Origin: an uncultured Turicimonas sp.
GTDB lineage: Bacteria; Pseudomonadota; Gammaproteobacteria; Burkholderiales; Burkholderiaceae_F
DNA: 63,610 bases
Reading direction: 5' to 3'
NCBI GenBank assembly: GCA_947854175.1
Contig: CANTYJ010000067.1
Coordinates: 1-63,610 of the forward strand
The position numbers and the translations under genes are program-made. Shown in pieces: positions 37,925-46,454 of the stretch (positions within the stretch are counted from its first letter, which is position 1; the number at the start of each line of letters is the position of its first letter). The notes below the pieces were generated by a model. It did not search any database. It worked only from the letters and a program-made list of their open reading frames with translations, and was not told the DNA's origin.

Positions 37925-39322
37925 ATGTTTCAGAAAAGAATTCTAGTTTTAGCCTTAGGCTTAGGTCTTAGCTCTTTAAGTTTTCCTGCTTTATCAATAG
38001 CCCAGGAAGTCAAAATTGATGAGCAAACAGTCAAAGAAGTAAATCTTGGTCTTAGTGCCAAACCTATGGAGAAAGCAACCACTTCTACGGCACCGGCAAC
38101 AGATACAGTGCGCTCTATGCTACAAGCATATATGGCGGATAATAATTTAACTCAAGGAATTGACGATAAAGGTCGTTATTTTGGGTTAGCCGTTGCCGCA
38201 GTAAATTCCTCTCCCACAGCAAAAGATTATGGAAAGTATGTCCAGTTAGCTTACGAGGAAGCCTACAGAAAAGCATTGAACCAGTTTGCTCTATCTCTAT
38301 CAAGAGAAGTGATTACCGAAATAGAAGATAAAAGCTATAACAATCAAAGCTCTGATGCCGGCGAATTCAAAGATGAATCCAATCAAGGTATAGGTACATG
38401 GGAATCAATATTTAAAAAGATATCTGCATTGACCGGTGCCAAACTCGACCAGAAACTCAGAGAGATGGGAGTCGATCCCCAACAATATGCAAGTTATCCT
38501 CCTGAGCAGAGATTAAAGCTTCTGGAAGAAAGCGCAATTAGGAAGACTATTACACGTGTAAGCGAGAACGTTTCCGGAGTTACCATTGTCAATAATCAGA
38601 TAGTTGAAAATCCGGACGGACAATCTGCGGTTGGAATTATTATTGCTACAAGTCCAAAAATTAAAGCTATCGCAGAATCGTTAAGGTACGGCTATAAACC
38701 AAATGAATCGGCAACGGGACCTGCTTTTGAGGAACTGATCCCTTTAAAAGACGATGCTTCTCTGGCAGATAACTGGGGAACCCGGTTAGTCGTTGGTCCC
38801 AACGGTCCGGCTGTAATTTCTTTTGGAGCCTGGGCCTCGGGCTATAAAGGCGCAAATAATACTTTAAGAGAGCGCTATGAGGATTCAGCCCGCTCTCAAG
38901 CATTTACCAATGCTGAAGCAGCTCTTAGCAATTTCCTTTCGATGACTTTATCTTCAGAAGAAACCAACCGGGTTGGCAATACTCTTCTTCATGAAGCTGT
39001 CAAAGATGGAAAGACCGGAACTATCCGTCCTGATGAAGTGACCCAAAAAATAATTCAGGAAATGCAAAAAACAATGAACTCTCGTTCAAAAACACATTTA
39101 ACGGGTGTTCGTAAGTTGAAAGACTATACCTTTACTGATCCAAACGGCAACCGAATCGTGGGATGTGTGCTGGTCTATGATTTTGGAGGGGTGAAGACTG
39201 TTCATAATTTCAAAAATCCTACTGAGTCTAAAGTTCAGAGTACTGAACAGACTAAAGAAGAAAAACCTGTTACAGGCTCAATAAGAAAGAGCTCAGTTAA
39301 ATCGAATTTGGATGTGTTTTAA
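37925..39322 (+). CDS. DUF6844-like secreted protein
   Basis: A 465-residue protein with a signal peptide ending LSIAQE. Two segments of the same type recur: AYEEAYRKALNQFALSLSRE (about 102-121) and RSQAFTNAEAALSNFLSM (about 320-337). These are LPP20-like helices that resemble the N-terminal fold of its neighbours. The protein matches my memory of DUF6844, usually encoded with CsgG- and LpoB-like genes. Function unknown. A strong GAAGGAG precedes the ATG. Confidence 0.6.
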   Translation: MFQKRILVLALGLGLSSLSFPALSIAQEVKIDEQTVKEVNLGLSAKPMEKATTSTAPATDTVRSMLQAYMADNNLTQGIDDKGRYFGLAVAAVNSSPTAKDYGKYVQLAYEEAYRKALNQFALSLSREVITEIEDKSYNNQSSDAGEFKDESNQGIGTWESIFKKISALTGAKLDQKLREMGVDPQQYASYPPEQRLKLLEESAIRKTITRVSENVSGVTIVNNQIVENPDGQSAVGIIIATSPKIKAIAESLRYGYKPNESATGPAFEELIPLKDDASLADNWGTRLVVGPNGPAVISFGAWASGYKGANNTLRERYEDSARSQAFTNAEAALSNFLSMTLSSEETNRVGNTLLHEAVKDGKTGTIRPDEVTQKIIQEMQKTMNSRSKTHLTGVRKLKDYTFTDPNGNRIVGCVLVYDFGGVKTVHNFKNPTESKVQSTEQTKEEKPVTGSIRKSSVKSNLDVF

Positions 39323-39358
39323 CTGTTTTTTAGTTATATCGATAACCAAGGAGAACAA

Positions 39359-40882
39359 ATGAATTTTTCCAAGACCTTATTAGCGGTCGTCGTTGCTTCT
39401 GCACTTACCGGATGTGCAACCCATAGCGATAAGCTTGGTTTTGCCGGTGACCAGGAAGGAACGATGACTTATGCTCAGGCCTACGAGCCGGCGCGTCAGA
39501 TGTTGATTAACGGGGAAACTAAACAACTACAACAAAAACTTTTGGAAAATCCCAAAGATTCTTCCGGCCAACCCATGTCCGATGAAGATGCAAAAGAAGC
39601 ATTAATCGATTCTTCCAGTGAACTGGCTTTGCTTGAAAGAGCACTGCTGGCCTTAAATACCGGGGATCCTGTACGCGCCAGATTTTATTTTGACGCTGCT
39701 GAAGTGAAAGCCGAGGAAAGTGAAAATGCCGGAATTGGATCGATGCTCTCAAGTGCCGGTAAAACCGGAGCGGCAGCTGTAACAGGTGCAGAAGAGTTGG
39801 CAAATTATCCGTTGCGTAGCTTTGAGAAAGTTATGCTTTTAAATTACAAAGCAATGACTTATCTCATGACCGGTGAACCGGAAAAAGCTTATAACGTGGC
39901 ACGCCGTGCAATTGATTTGCAGCAGGAAGAACATGAAAAGTTTGAACAAGAGTTAGCAAAGGTTAAAGAAACAGCCCAGCAAGGTAGAGAAGAACTTTCC
40001 ACACAAGAAAAAAAGAAAGGTTTGTCATTAGCAAAAGAAGCCTATTCTACTTATGATCAGCAGACCAAAAAAGCGGCCAAACTCGTCAAATCAGCTTACG
40101 TTAATCCTTTCGGCGACTACATGGATGCCTTAATTCTTGAAATTGACGGCAAAATTAATGCAGATACAGATCTCAGCAGTGCAAAGATTGCATATAAAAA
40201 ATCATATGAAAACAACAGAAACTGCAAAGCCTGTCAAGAAGGTATGAACCAGGTTGAAAAGGGAATTCCTCCGGGCTATAAAGTGGTTCAAGTCATACTG
40301 GCGGACGGTTTCGCCCCAATCCGTGACGAAAAGACTCATACGATTAAGATTGCACGTGACTTCGACATTAATGTTCATTATGCCGATCTGAAAATGATAC
40401 CCTCTGACTTAAGAAGAGCCTCGGTGACAGTAGGAAGCAGAACTAAGCCTCTTACAAGCTTAACCCAAATGTCAGCAATGATCGCAAAGGACGAAATGGA
40501 CCGCTTACCATGGAGAGCGGCTATGATGACCTCAGCTTACATCAAAGCTATTTCTGCCGCAGCTCTCAGAGGAGCAGCTGCAAAAGAATATGGCCAACTC
40601 GGAAACCTTGCAGGCTCTATTTTGCAGAAAGGTGTTGAGGCAGCTCAGCATCCTGATACGCGTTCATGGATGACATTACCCAACCAAATTTTATCGGCTC
40701 GTGTAATCGTCCCTGAAAACCAAAAGACAGTGACTATCACAACCTACGGTCCAAGAGGAAGATTAGCTTCCAAGGTGATTAAACTTCAAGGGACAGATTC
40801 AACCGTTGTGTATGCCACAAGTTATGGTAAGAATCTCACGGCTATCGAACGGATCATGCCTAAGAAAAATGAGTCAAATTAA
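39359..40882 (+). CDS. COG3014-like lipoprotein
   Basis: A 507-residue lipoprotein with lipobox LTGC (cysteine at about 19). The N-terminal half is helical and TPR-like (SELALLERALLALNTGDPVRARFYFDAAE as a core, MTYLMTGEPEKAYNVARRAI). The C-terminal half is rich in beta strands (GYKVVQVILADGFAPIRDEK). The layout matches COG3014, an uncharacterised lipoprotein family found next to YcfL- and LpoB-like genes. AAGGAG precedes the ATG. Confidence 0.65.
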   Translation: MNFSKTLLAVVVASALTGCATHSDKLGFAGDQEGTMTYAQAYEPARQMLINGETKQLQQKLLENPKDSSGQPMSDEDAKEALIDSSSELALLERALLALNTGDPVRARFYFDAAEVKAEESENAGIGSMLSSAGKTGAAAVTGAEELANYPLRSFEKVMLLNYKAMTYLMTGEPEKAYNVARRAIDLQQEEHEKFEQELAKVKETAQQGREELSTQEKKKGLSLAKEAYSTYDQQTKKAAKLVKSAYVNPFGDYMDALILEIDGKINADTDLSSAKIAYKKSYENNRNCKACQEGMNQVEKGIPPGYKVVQVILADGFAPIRDEKTHTIKIARDFDINVHYADLKMIPSDLRRASVTVGSRTKPLTSLTQMSAMIAKDEMDRLPWRAAMMTSAYIKAISAAALRGAAAKEYGQLGNLAGSILQKGVEAAQHPDTRSWMTLPNQILSARVIVPENQKTVTITTYGPRGRLASKVIKLQGTDSTVVYATSYGKNLTAIERIMPKKNESN

Positions 40883-40897
40883 TAGGTGAGGAACTAT

Positions 40898-41386
40898 ATG
40901 AAGAAGAATTTATTAGCGTTGTTTGCAGCAACATCTCTTCTTGTTGGTTGCGCCTCTCAGGAACCGGTTGTGCCGTCAGCCCCGCTGGAGGAAACACCAC
41001 AGAGTGACATAAAAATTATTTATGGATTGCAGGAATTAGCTAATTCAGTCAAGGTCATTGAGCCCAAAGTATTTTTGGATGGTCGCCTTTACAAATTTAC
41101 AGGCTCATTAAAAAATCTGACTTCTGCAGAATTTCCTGTCGAATATCAGGTGATTTGGAAAGCCGCTGATGGCGGAGCGGCTCAATCGCCAAGTAGTTGG
41201 CAAAGAGTTACGCTTTATCCGCGTTCAGAAAAACCAATCACAGCGATCGCTAAAGACATTAATGCCAGAAGCGTTATTGTGACTATAAAACTGCCGCAGG
41301 ATTTGCAGATTTTTATTCCGGCCCCTGATCCAATTGAGTATGAAAATTACCGCCGGAACTACATCGAAAAGAATCCACCGAAATAA
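40898..41386 (+). CDS. YcfL-like (DUF1425) lipoprotein
   Basis: A 162-residue lipoprotein with lipobox LVGC. The mature domain (LYKFTGSLKNLTSAEFPVEY, then QVIWKAADG and WQRVTLYPRSEKPITAIAKD) has the Ig-like beta pattern of the YcfL/DUF1425 family. In E. coli ycfL sits directly beside lpoB (ycfM), the same order as here. I chose the ATG at 40898, preceded by GAGGA, over the GTG at 40886. Confidence 0.75.
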   Translation: MKKNLLALFAATSLLVGCASQEPVVPSAPLEETPQSDIKIIYGLQELANSVKVIEPKVFLDGRLYKFTGSLKNLTSAEFPVEYQVIWKAADGGAAQSPSSWQRVTLYPRSEKPITAIAKDINARSVIVTIKLPQDLQIFIPAPDPIEYENYRRNYIEKNPPK

Positions 41387-41395
41387 GGAAGACCT

Positions 41396-41926
41396 ATGAA
41401 AAATAACATGTTAGTTGTTTCGGCAGTTAGTTCTGTACTGTTGATGTCCGGATGTGCGTCAAATATGCCTTTTAATCCGCCAACATTCCATACTCAGACA
41501 GTCTCTATTCAGGATTCTTCTGCCAGACGCCATTTAGATACAAAAGTTGCGCTGAACGATATTATTGCGTTTTCTGAGAATCTTACAAATAAGATGCTTG
41601 CATCTCCGGTAATCAAAAATGCTAAACGTCCGCCAAGAATTGTCGTTGGCAAGTTCCGCAATACGACTCATGATGAAAATATCCGAATCCAGGATATTCA
41701 TGACCGGATACAGGAGGTTCTTTTGAATTCGGGGATGGTAAGAGTACTTGACCAAAGTGCCAATAACTTTGATTACATCATGCAGACTGAAATTACAGAT
41801 ACTGTACAACGTTCATCTGACGGTCAAAAGATGGTGGACTACACGATGAAAATCAAGTTATTTAATACTTCTGGTGAAGTAATTGGACAGTGGAGCGATG
41901 ATCTCTCGCTTTATCGTTCAAGATAA
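41396..41926 (+). CDS. LpoB-like penicillin-binding protein activator lipoprotein
   Basis: A 176-residue outer-membrane lipoprotein (lipobox MSGC, cysteine at about 20) with the LpoB/YcfM fold: PPRIVVGKFRNTTHDENIRI, NSGMVRVLDQ, DYIMQTEITDTVQ and KIKLFNTSGEVIGQWSDD. LpoB activates PBP1b in enterobacteria; outside that group the function is unproven, and this fold is related to CsgG and TolB N-terminal domains. AAGGAAG precedes the ATG. Last gene of the set, followed by a strong terminator. Confidence 0.75.
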   Translation: MKNNMLVVSAVSSVLLMSGCASNMPFNPPTFHTQTVSIQDSSARRHLDTKVALNDIIAFSENLTNKMLASPVIKNAKRPPRIVVGKFRNTTHDENIRIQDIHDRIQEVLLNSGMVRVLDQSANNFDYIMQTEITDTVQRSSDGQKMVDYTMKIKLFNTSGEVIGQWSDDLSLYRSR

Positions 41927-41950
41927 TTTGTTCTAAGTAGATAATCTCAA

Positions 41951-41990
41951 GCCTCTAAAACATTGTTCTTCTGAAGGACGTTTTAGAGGC
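41951..41990 (+). terminator. Terminator of the CsgG/LpoB cluster
   Basis: A perfect 11-bp inverted repeat (41951-41961 with 41980-41990) with an 18-base loop. It lies between convergent genes and may work both ways. Confidence 0.75.
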
Positions 41991-42061
41991 TAAAAACATA
42001 ACAAATTGTCTGATAATCGCTTTGTTTACAGAAACTGTTGTGTATTAATAAAACTAAGTTG

Positions 42062-43222
42062 TCAGAATTTTTGGAGCTGACTGGTTACAGCCTTAAATTG
42101 TTCTCCAAATTCAACGTCATAGATAGCCGAAAGAGAAGGCATCTCAAACTCAAAAATTCTGGATAGATCCTGTTCAGAATTTCTCATCAACGAGGATAGG
42201 TCAGCTCCCATCTTCATCGTAAAGAATGTATTGACAGAAATTTCGTAATTAAGGGTTGCTTTTTCCTGAAGATCCAACAACTCTTTTGCCCGGCGATTTA
42301 AATGGCCGGAGTAAAACTTCGTAACCTCAATGATCTGTTCATTGATTTTGATGTTGTTGTTTAGAATTTTGGTCTGTTCTTCAGAAATTTTTTTATGAGA
42401 TAGTTGAGACTGAGCAGCCGCGATATGCCGTTTTGCCGTTTTTTCTATACCAATGATTCTCGGGATGTAAAACTTTTCAATCTTGAGCAAAGCACGGTTA
42501 ATTGCCTCAAGGTATAAACGGCAGCACATCATATAAAGGCCGGCATAGGTTTTAGAGAATTCCGGATTAGAGCCTTCAACCTTTAACTGGCCTTCAAGCT
42601 TCTGGAAAATCTGTTTAATGGAATCTGCAACCGACATAATAGCGGCAACATCTTCACCATCAGCTGTATTAATTAAACCTTCGAGTTGAGCTTTTGTTAG
42701 CTTGACACCTCGGGCTCTTAATTTCTCTAAAGAAGAAGCAATCAGTGCCTGATTCTTTTTTTCATCCTCTGCATTTTTAACCTTGTTTCGTTCAATTTTT
42801 TCTTTGATTTGAGAAACAGAAGTGTTCAATGGATTCCAAGACTTTTTGGGCGAGCCAATCAGATCTTTTTCTAACTCGACCATCTCTGCTTTTCTAGAAG
42901 CGATCTTTCTTCTATTCAACTGGATTTCTGAAACAACTGCCATGACATCAGTGGCAAACATTTCTTTCAAACAGTCATTTACGATGCGTTTGATAGCCGG
43001 TTCTTGGTAAAGATATTTGCGGATGAAAGAACGGCCCTCAGGGTGGGCTTCCTCAGCAATGACCTCAATACCTTTTTCCAAATGCGGACGAAGGTTGGAC
43101 CAGGTTTTCTCAAAAGTCTGAGATCGAATAACTGTCCGTTCGAAGGCGTAACAGATTGGATAAGAAATAAACATACGAATTGGAAACATTTCTTTTTTTC
43201 TCAAACTGATGGGATTTAACAC
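42062..43222 (-). CDS. Hypothetical coiled-coil protein
   Basis: A 386-residue soluble protein, mostly helical and rich in Lys/Glu. The segments KIASRKAEMVELEKDLIG and QIKEKIERNKVKNAEDEKKN predict coiled coils (about residues 105-170), and another long helix lies near 260-330. No membrane span or known motif was recognised. The frame begins with GTG at 43222; an ATG at 43189 after GAGAAAAAAAG is an alternative. An inverted repeat AAAGGAG/CTCCTTT lies just upstream. No family or function can be given. Confidence 0.6.
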   Translation of the reverse strand: MLNPISLRKKEMFPIRMFISYPICYAFERTVIRSQTFEKTWSNLRPHLEKGIEVIAEEAHPEGRSFIRKYLYQEPAIKRIVNDCLKEMFATDVMAVVSEIQLNRRKIASRKAEMVELEKDLIGSPKKSWNPLNTSVSQIKEKIERNKVKNAEDEKKNQALIASSLEKLRARGVKLTKAQLEGLINTADGEDVAAIMSVADSIKQIFQKLEGQLKVEGSNPEFSKTYAGLYMMCCRLYLEAINRALLKIEKFYIPRIIGIEKTAKRHIAAAQSQLSHKKISEEQTKILNNNIKINEQIIEVTKFYSGHLNRRAKELLDLQEKATLNYEISVNTFFTMKMGADLSSLMRNSEQDLSRIFEFEMPSLSAIYDVEFGEQFKAVTSQLQKF

Positions 43223-43323
43223 TGATAAAGGAGAAATAACCTCCTTTACTTAATTATTGAAATAATAACTTAACAGGTTATGAATAATCTGAAAAGAAGA
43301 GGTTAAATTTTTTATAATTCAAC

Positions 43324-43342
43324 AATAATGATTCTCATTTAT
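43324..43342. promoter_or_regulatory. Possible Fur box
   Basis: The 19-mer AATAATGATTCTCATTTAT matches the Fur consensus GATAATGATAATCATTATC at 13 positions, including the full TGAT/TCATT core. It lies 11 bases ahead of the HMA-protein start. Confidence 0.5.
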
Positions 43343-43352
43343 ATTTAAAGAC

Positions 43353-43610
43353 ATGAAAAAAACAATTTTAGAAATTGAAGGCATGGCTTGCGCTATGTGT
43401 GAATCTCACATGAATGATGTTGTGAGAAAGCTCTATCCGGACGTCAAAGTGAAGTCCTCTCATAAAAAAAAACAAACTGAAATTATTAGTGAAGCAGATC
43501 TGGATATTGAAAAGTTAAAAGCAGCTATAAAGGAAACGGGCTATACCTTCAAAGGCTATCACAGTGAGCCGTATGTTAAGAAAGGATTTTTTGCATCTTT
43601 GTTCTCATAA
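43353..43610 (+). CDS. Heavy-metal-associated (HMA) domain protein
   Basis: An 85-residue cytosolic protein with the metal-binding loop GMACAMCESHMND (residues 10-22; pattern MxCxxC) and a beta-alpha-beta ferredoxin-like fold, as in copper chaperones and P-type ATPase N-domains. A C-terminal extension (SEPYVKKGFFASLFS) is unusual for CopZ. The metal is unknown; the Fur-like site in front suggests expression under iron limitation, which would be odd for a plain copper chaperone. No partner gene is adjacent. Confidence 0.8.
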   Translation: MKKTILEIEGMACAMCESHMNDVVRKLYPDVKVKSSHKKKQTEIISEADLDIEKLKAAIKETGYTFKGYHSEPYVKKGFFASLFS

Positions 43611-44007
43611 CAAAATATTTAATTATTGAAATTTAAAAAGACATAAAGAACACCACAGTCCAAAGAAACTTGCAAATTTTTAATTGTTTTGGTTTTAAGT
43701 TCTTATGGTCCGAAAAATTCGCATCCCGTAAAGTATTTAACTAGAGAGAATTGAAGAAAAATCTTAAGAGAGAAACTTTCGGGTCTGCGTTGATTGTATA
43801 TATACCTTCATTTCCAAATGCGAGTTGCCGTCTTTGATCTGACCAAGACTGTCAGGATCGGTCAGAGTAGAATATAGACGTTTTGTGAGCGACAGCCAAA
43901 AATGAGCTTCGAAAGTTTAAATATGCCTCACTACTTCTTGTTCGCTATTTGTTTGTAAAAGAACTTGTTAGAACAAAAATTTATATTTTTTTATCATTAA
44001 ACGTCAG
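43611..44007. other. Intergenic region with a possible gene remnant
   Basis: About 400 bp. The minus-strand frame at 43764-43916 looks coding (see separate entry). The remainder is AT-rich. I looked for a preQ1 riboswitch in front of queC and did not find a convincing one. Confidence 0.4.
43764..43916 (-). pseudogene. Possible C-terminal gene fragment, family unknown
   Basis: A stop-to-stop frame of about 50 codons without a start codon reads AHFWLSLTKRLYSTLTDPDS followed by LGQIKDGNSHLEMKVYIQST, then TQTRKFLS. The composition is protein-like and unlike the AT-rich surroundings. No family was recognised. Confidence 0.35.
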
Positions 44008-44700
44008 ATGAAAGCATTGGTTTTATCAAGCGGCGGTTTGGACAGTACCGTTTGCATTGCGATGGCAGTTGAACAACTTGGAAGAGATAACGTCATCACA
44101 GTTTCTTTTGACTACGGCCAAAGGCATAAAAAAGAGTTGAATTGTTCGGCACAAATTGCAAAGTTTTACGGGCTTAAGCATTATGTCCTGTCATTGACGG
44201 ACATTCTCCAATACAGTGACTGTTCGTTGCTGGACGGAAGCACTCAGGAAATTGAACAAAAGAGCTATGCTCAACAGATTTCCGAGAACGGTGAAGGAAA
44301 AGTTTCGACTTATGTTCCGTTCCGCAATGGATTGATGCTTTCCTCAGCAGCAGCTCTGGCGCAGTCACTTTATCCTGAAGAAGAATGCAAAATTTGGATT
44401 GGTGCTCATGCAGACGATGCCGCAGGAATGGCATATGCTGACTGTTCTCCACAATTTACCGATACCATGGGAAAAGCTATTTCAATCGGAACTTATGGCT
44501 TAGTCGGACTTGAAGCTCCTTTGGTCGAATTAAATAAGGCAGGCGTTGTCAAAGAAGGTATCCGGCTTAATGTTCCTTTCAATTTAACCTGGTCTTGTTA
44601 CTTAGGCGGAGAGAAAGCCTGCGGAAAATGCGGTACCTGCATTGATAGGCTCAATGCCTTCAAACAAAATGGGATTGAAGATCCGATTGACTACGAATAA
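44008..44700 (+). CDS. queC: 7-cyano-7-deazaguanine synthase
   Basis: Makes preQ0 from 7-carboxy-7-deazaguanine with ATP and ammonia in queuosine synthesis. The 230-residue protein has the N-type ATP-pyrophosphatase loop SGGLDST (7-13) and the C-terminal zinc site (Cys at about 195, 203, 206 and 209 in SCYLGGEKACGKCGTCIDR). Length is normal. It stands alone; other queuosine genes are not in the window. Confidence 0.95.
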   Translation: MKALVLSSGGLDSTVCIAMAVEQLGRDNVITVSFDYGQRHKKELNCSAQIAKFYGLKHYVLSLTDILQYSDCSLLDGSTQEIEQKSYAQQISENGEGKVSTYVPFRNGLMLSSAAALAQSLYPEEECKIWIGAHADDAAGMAYADCSPQFTDTMGKAISIGTYGLVGLEAPLVELNKAGVVKEGIRLNVPFNLTWSCYLGGEKACGKCGTCIDRLNAFKQNGIEDPIDYE

Positions 44701-44827
44701 GACTTTTTTGAGTGTAGGGCTTTTTAAATCTATTTCAAATAATTACATCTCCGGACAATCCAAGACCAGAGTTTTCAGCTGAGAAAAGTCTTTGCCTAAT
44801 ATAATGTTTCAAAAATTGGAGCTATAA

Positions 44828-46387
44828 ATGAGTAATCTTTATCTAGGTTTTGATGCAGGTACGCAAAGCGTAAAAGTTTCTGTCTATGATGAGACTCTGA
44901 CTTGTTTAACATCACAGAGTCTTCCGACTATTCTCAGATATCCGAAACCGGGCTGGGTTGAAATGGACGTCGATGAATTTTTAGGCATTACTATCGAATG
45001 CATTAAGCGTTGTGCAGATGACCTAAAAGAAATCGGCCGCAATCCGAAAGACATTGTCTCGATTATGGGAGACGGTATTATTTGCGGAATTGCCGGCGTC
45101 AATGCTGAAGGCAAGGCAATCACCCCATACATTAATTACTTAGATAGCAGAACACAAGAAGACGTAGAAGCTCTCAACAAGCAGGATCTGGAAATCTGGG
45201 GCAAAGAAACCGGTAACCCGGTGGCATCCTGTATGTTCCCGGCGATGTTTGCCAGATGGTTTCTGAAAAACAATACTAAATTCAAAGAGCAGGGCGTTAA
45301 ATTTGTCCATAACTGCCCCTATATTTTGATGAACTTGGCCGGTCTGAAAGGAAAAGACGCTTTCATTGACTGGGGTGCCATGTCCGGGTGGGGTCTTGGT
45401 TACAAGGTCATGGATAAAGAATGGTCTGATGAACAGCTGGAAATCCTCGGCATTGATAAGAAGTACATGCCCAGAATACTTAAACCTTGGACTGTTGTCG
45501 GCGGACTGACTAAAGAGATTGCAGAAATTACAGGTTTAAGAGAAGGCACCAAAATCTGTGCTGGTGCCGGTGACACAATGCAATCGATGATAGGTTCAGG
45601 AAATTTTGAAGCAGGAAAGGGTGTTGATGTTGCAGGAACATGTGCTATGTTCTGTGTATCAACAAACGGTATTATTCCTGAGCTTAGTAAGAAAGGAAAC
45701 AATCTTATCTTCAATAGCGGTTCATTACCTGATACTTATTTTTATTGGGGCTTTATCCGCACAGGTGGTTTGGCTTTACGTTGGTTTAAAGACTCGGTAT
45801 GTAATAAAGCCAATGATGCTCTTTATTACACAGATTTAAGCAACCGGGCAGCTAAGGTCCCCGCAGGCAGTAACGGTGTTTTATTCTTGCCTTATCTGAC
45901 AGGTGGTCAGGATGAATCACAAAAGAAGAGTAGCTGTTTCCTTGGCTTGACGTTGGATGACGATCAAGCTGTTATGTGGCGTTCAGTATTGGAATCCATC
46001 GGGTATGACTATATGGAGATTACTGATATTTACAGAGGGGCAGGCGTTAATCTCGACAGAATAACTGTTACCGAGGGCGGTAGCCGTGACTCTTTGTGGA
46101 ATCAGATTAAATCTGACATGCTGGCCAGCGAAGTTGTCCGCTATAAAAACAAAGGCGGTGCCGTCGTCACTAACTGTATTTTTGCAGCTTATGCAGTCGG
46201 TGATATTGATGAAATTATTCCTCATCTAAAGAAAATCCTGGTGGCCGATGAAGAATATTCACCTAGAAGCGATAAAACCGCTTTGTATCGTAAACTTCAT
46301 ACCTTCCAGAAAGATCTGATTAAGAAGGATATGCCCGAAGCATTCGCCAGACTTTGGGAAATTAAGAAAATCGTTAAAGAAAACTAA
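44828..46387 (+). CDS. FGGY-family carbohydrate kinase
   Basis: A 519-residue sugar kinase of the xylulokinase/glycerol kinase fold. The N-terminal phosphate loop is FDAGTQSVKVSVYD (residues 8-21). The second domain contains AGAGDTMQSMIGSG (about 246-259) and a C-terminal TEGGSRDSLWNQIKSDMLA segment typical of FGGY kinases. The sugar is unknown; overall it looks most like the xylulokinase-like subgroup. No transporter or isomerase gene is adjacent, so it is not in an obvious sugar operon. Confidence 0.85.
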   Translation: MSNLYLGFDAGTQSVKVSVYDETLTCLTSQSLPTILRYPKPGWVEMDVDEFLGITIECIKRCADDLKEIGRNPKDIVSIMGDGIICGIAGVNAEGKAITPYINYLDSRTQEDVEALNKQDLEIWGKETGNPVASCMFPAMFARWFLKNNTKFKEQGVKFVHNCPYILMNLAGLKGKDAFIDWGAMSGWGLGYKVMDKEWSDEQLEILGIDKKYMPRILKPWTVVGGLTKEIAEITGLREGTKICAGAGDTMQSMIGSGNFEAGKGVDVAGTCAMFCVSTNGIIPELSKKGNNLIFNSGSLPDTYFYWGFIRTGGLALRWFKDSVCNKANDALYYTDLSNRAAKVPAGSNGVLFLPYLTGGQDESQKKSSCFLGLTLDDDQAVMWRSVLESIGYDYMEITDIYRGAGVNLDRITVTEGGSRDSLWNQIKSDMLASEVVRYKNKGGAVVTNCIFAAYAVGDIDEIIPHLKKILVADEEYSPRSDKTALYRKLHTFQKDLIKKDMPEAFARLWEIKKIVKEN

Positions 46388-46403
46388 TTGGTTTAGAACA
46401 AGA

Positions 46404-46438
46404 AGGGTAGATATCTTTGAGGACGTCTATCCTTTTTA
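46404..46438 (+). terminator. Terminator after the FGGY kinase
   Basis: An imperfect stem formed by GGGTAGA and TCTATCC is followed by TTTTTATTTT, ending 17 bases before the fabI start. Confidence 0.65.
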
Positions 46439-46454
46439 TTTTAGTAAAGAAAAT

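Noticed and set aside
43930..44007. preQ1 riboswitch ahead of queC
   Set aside because: No C-rich loop with matching A-rich tail forming the small pseudoknot was found; the leader is plain AT-rich DNA.
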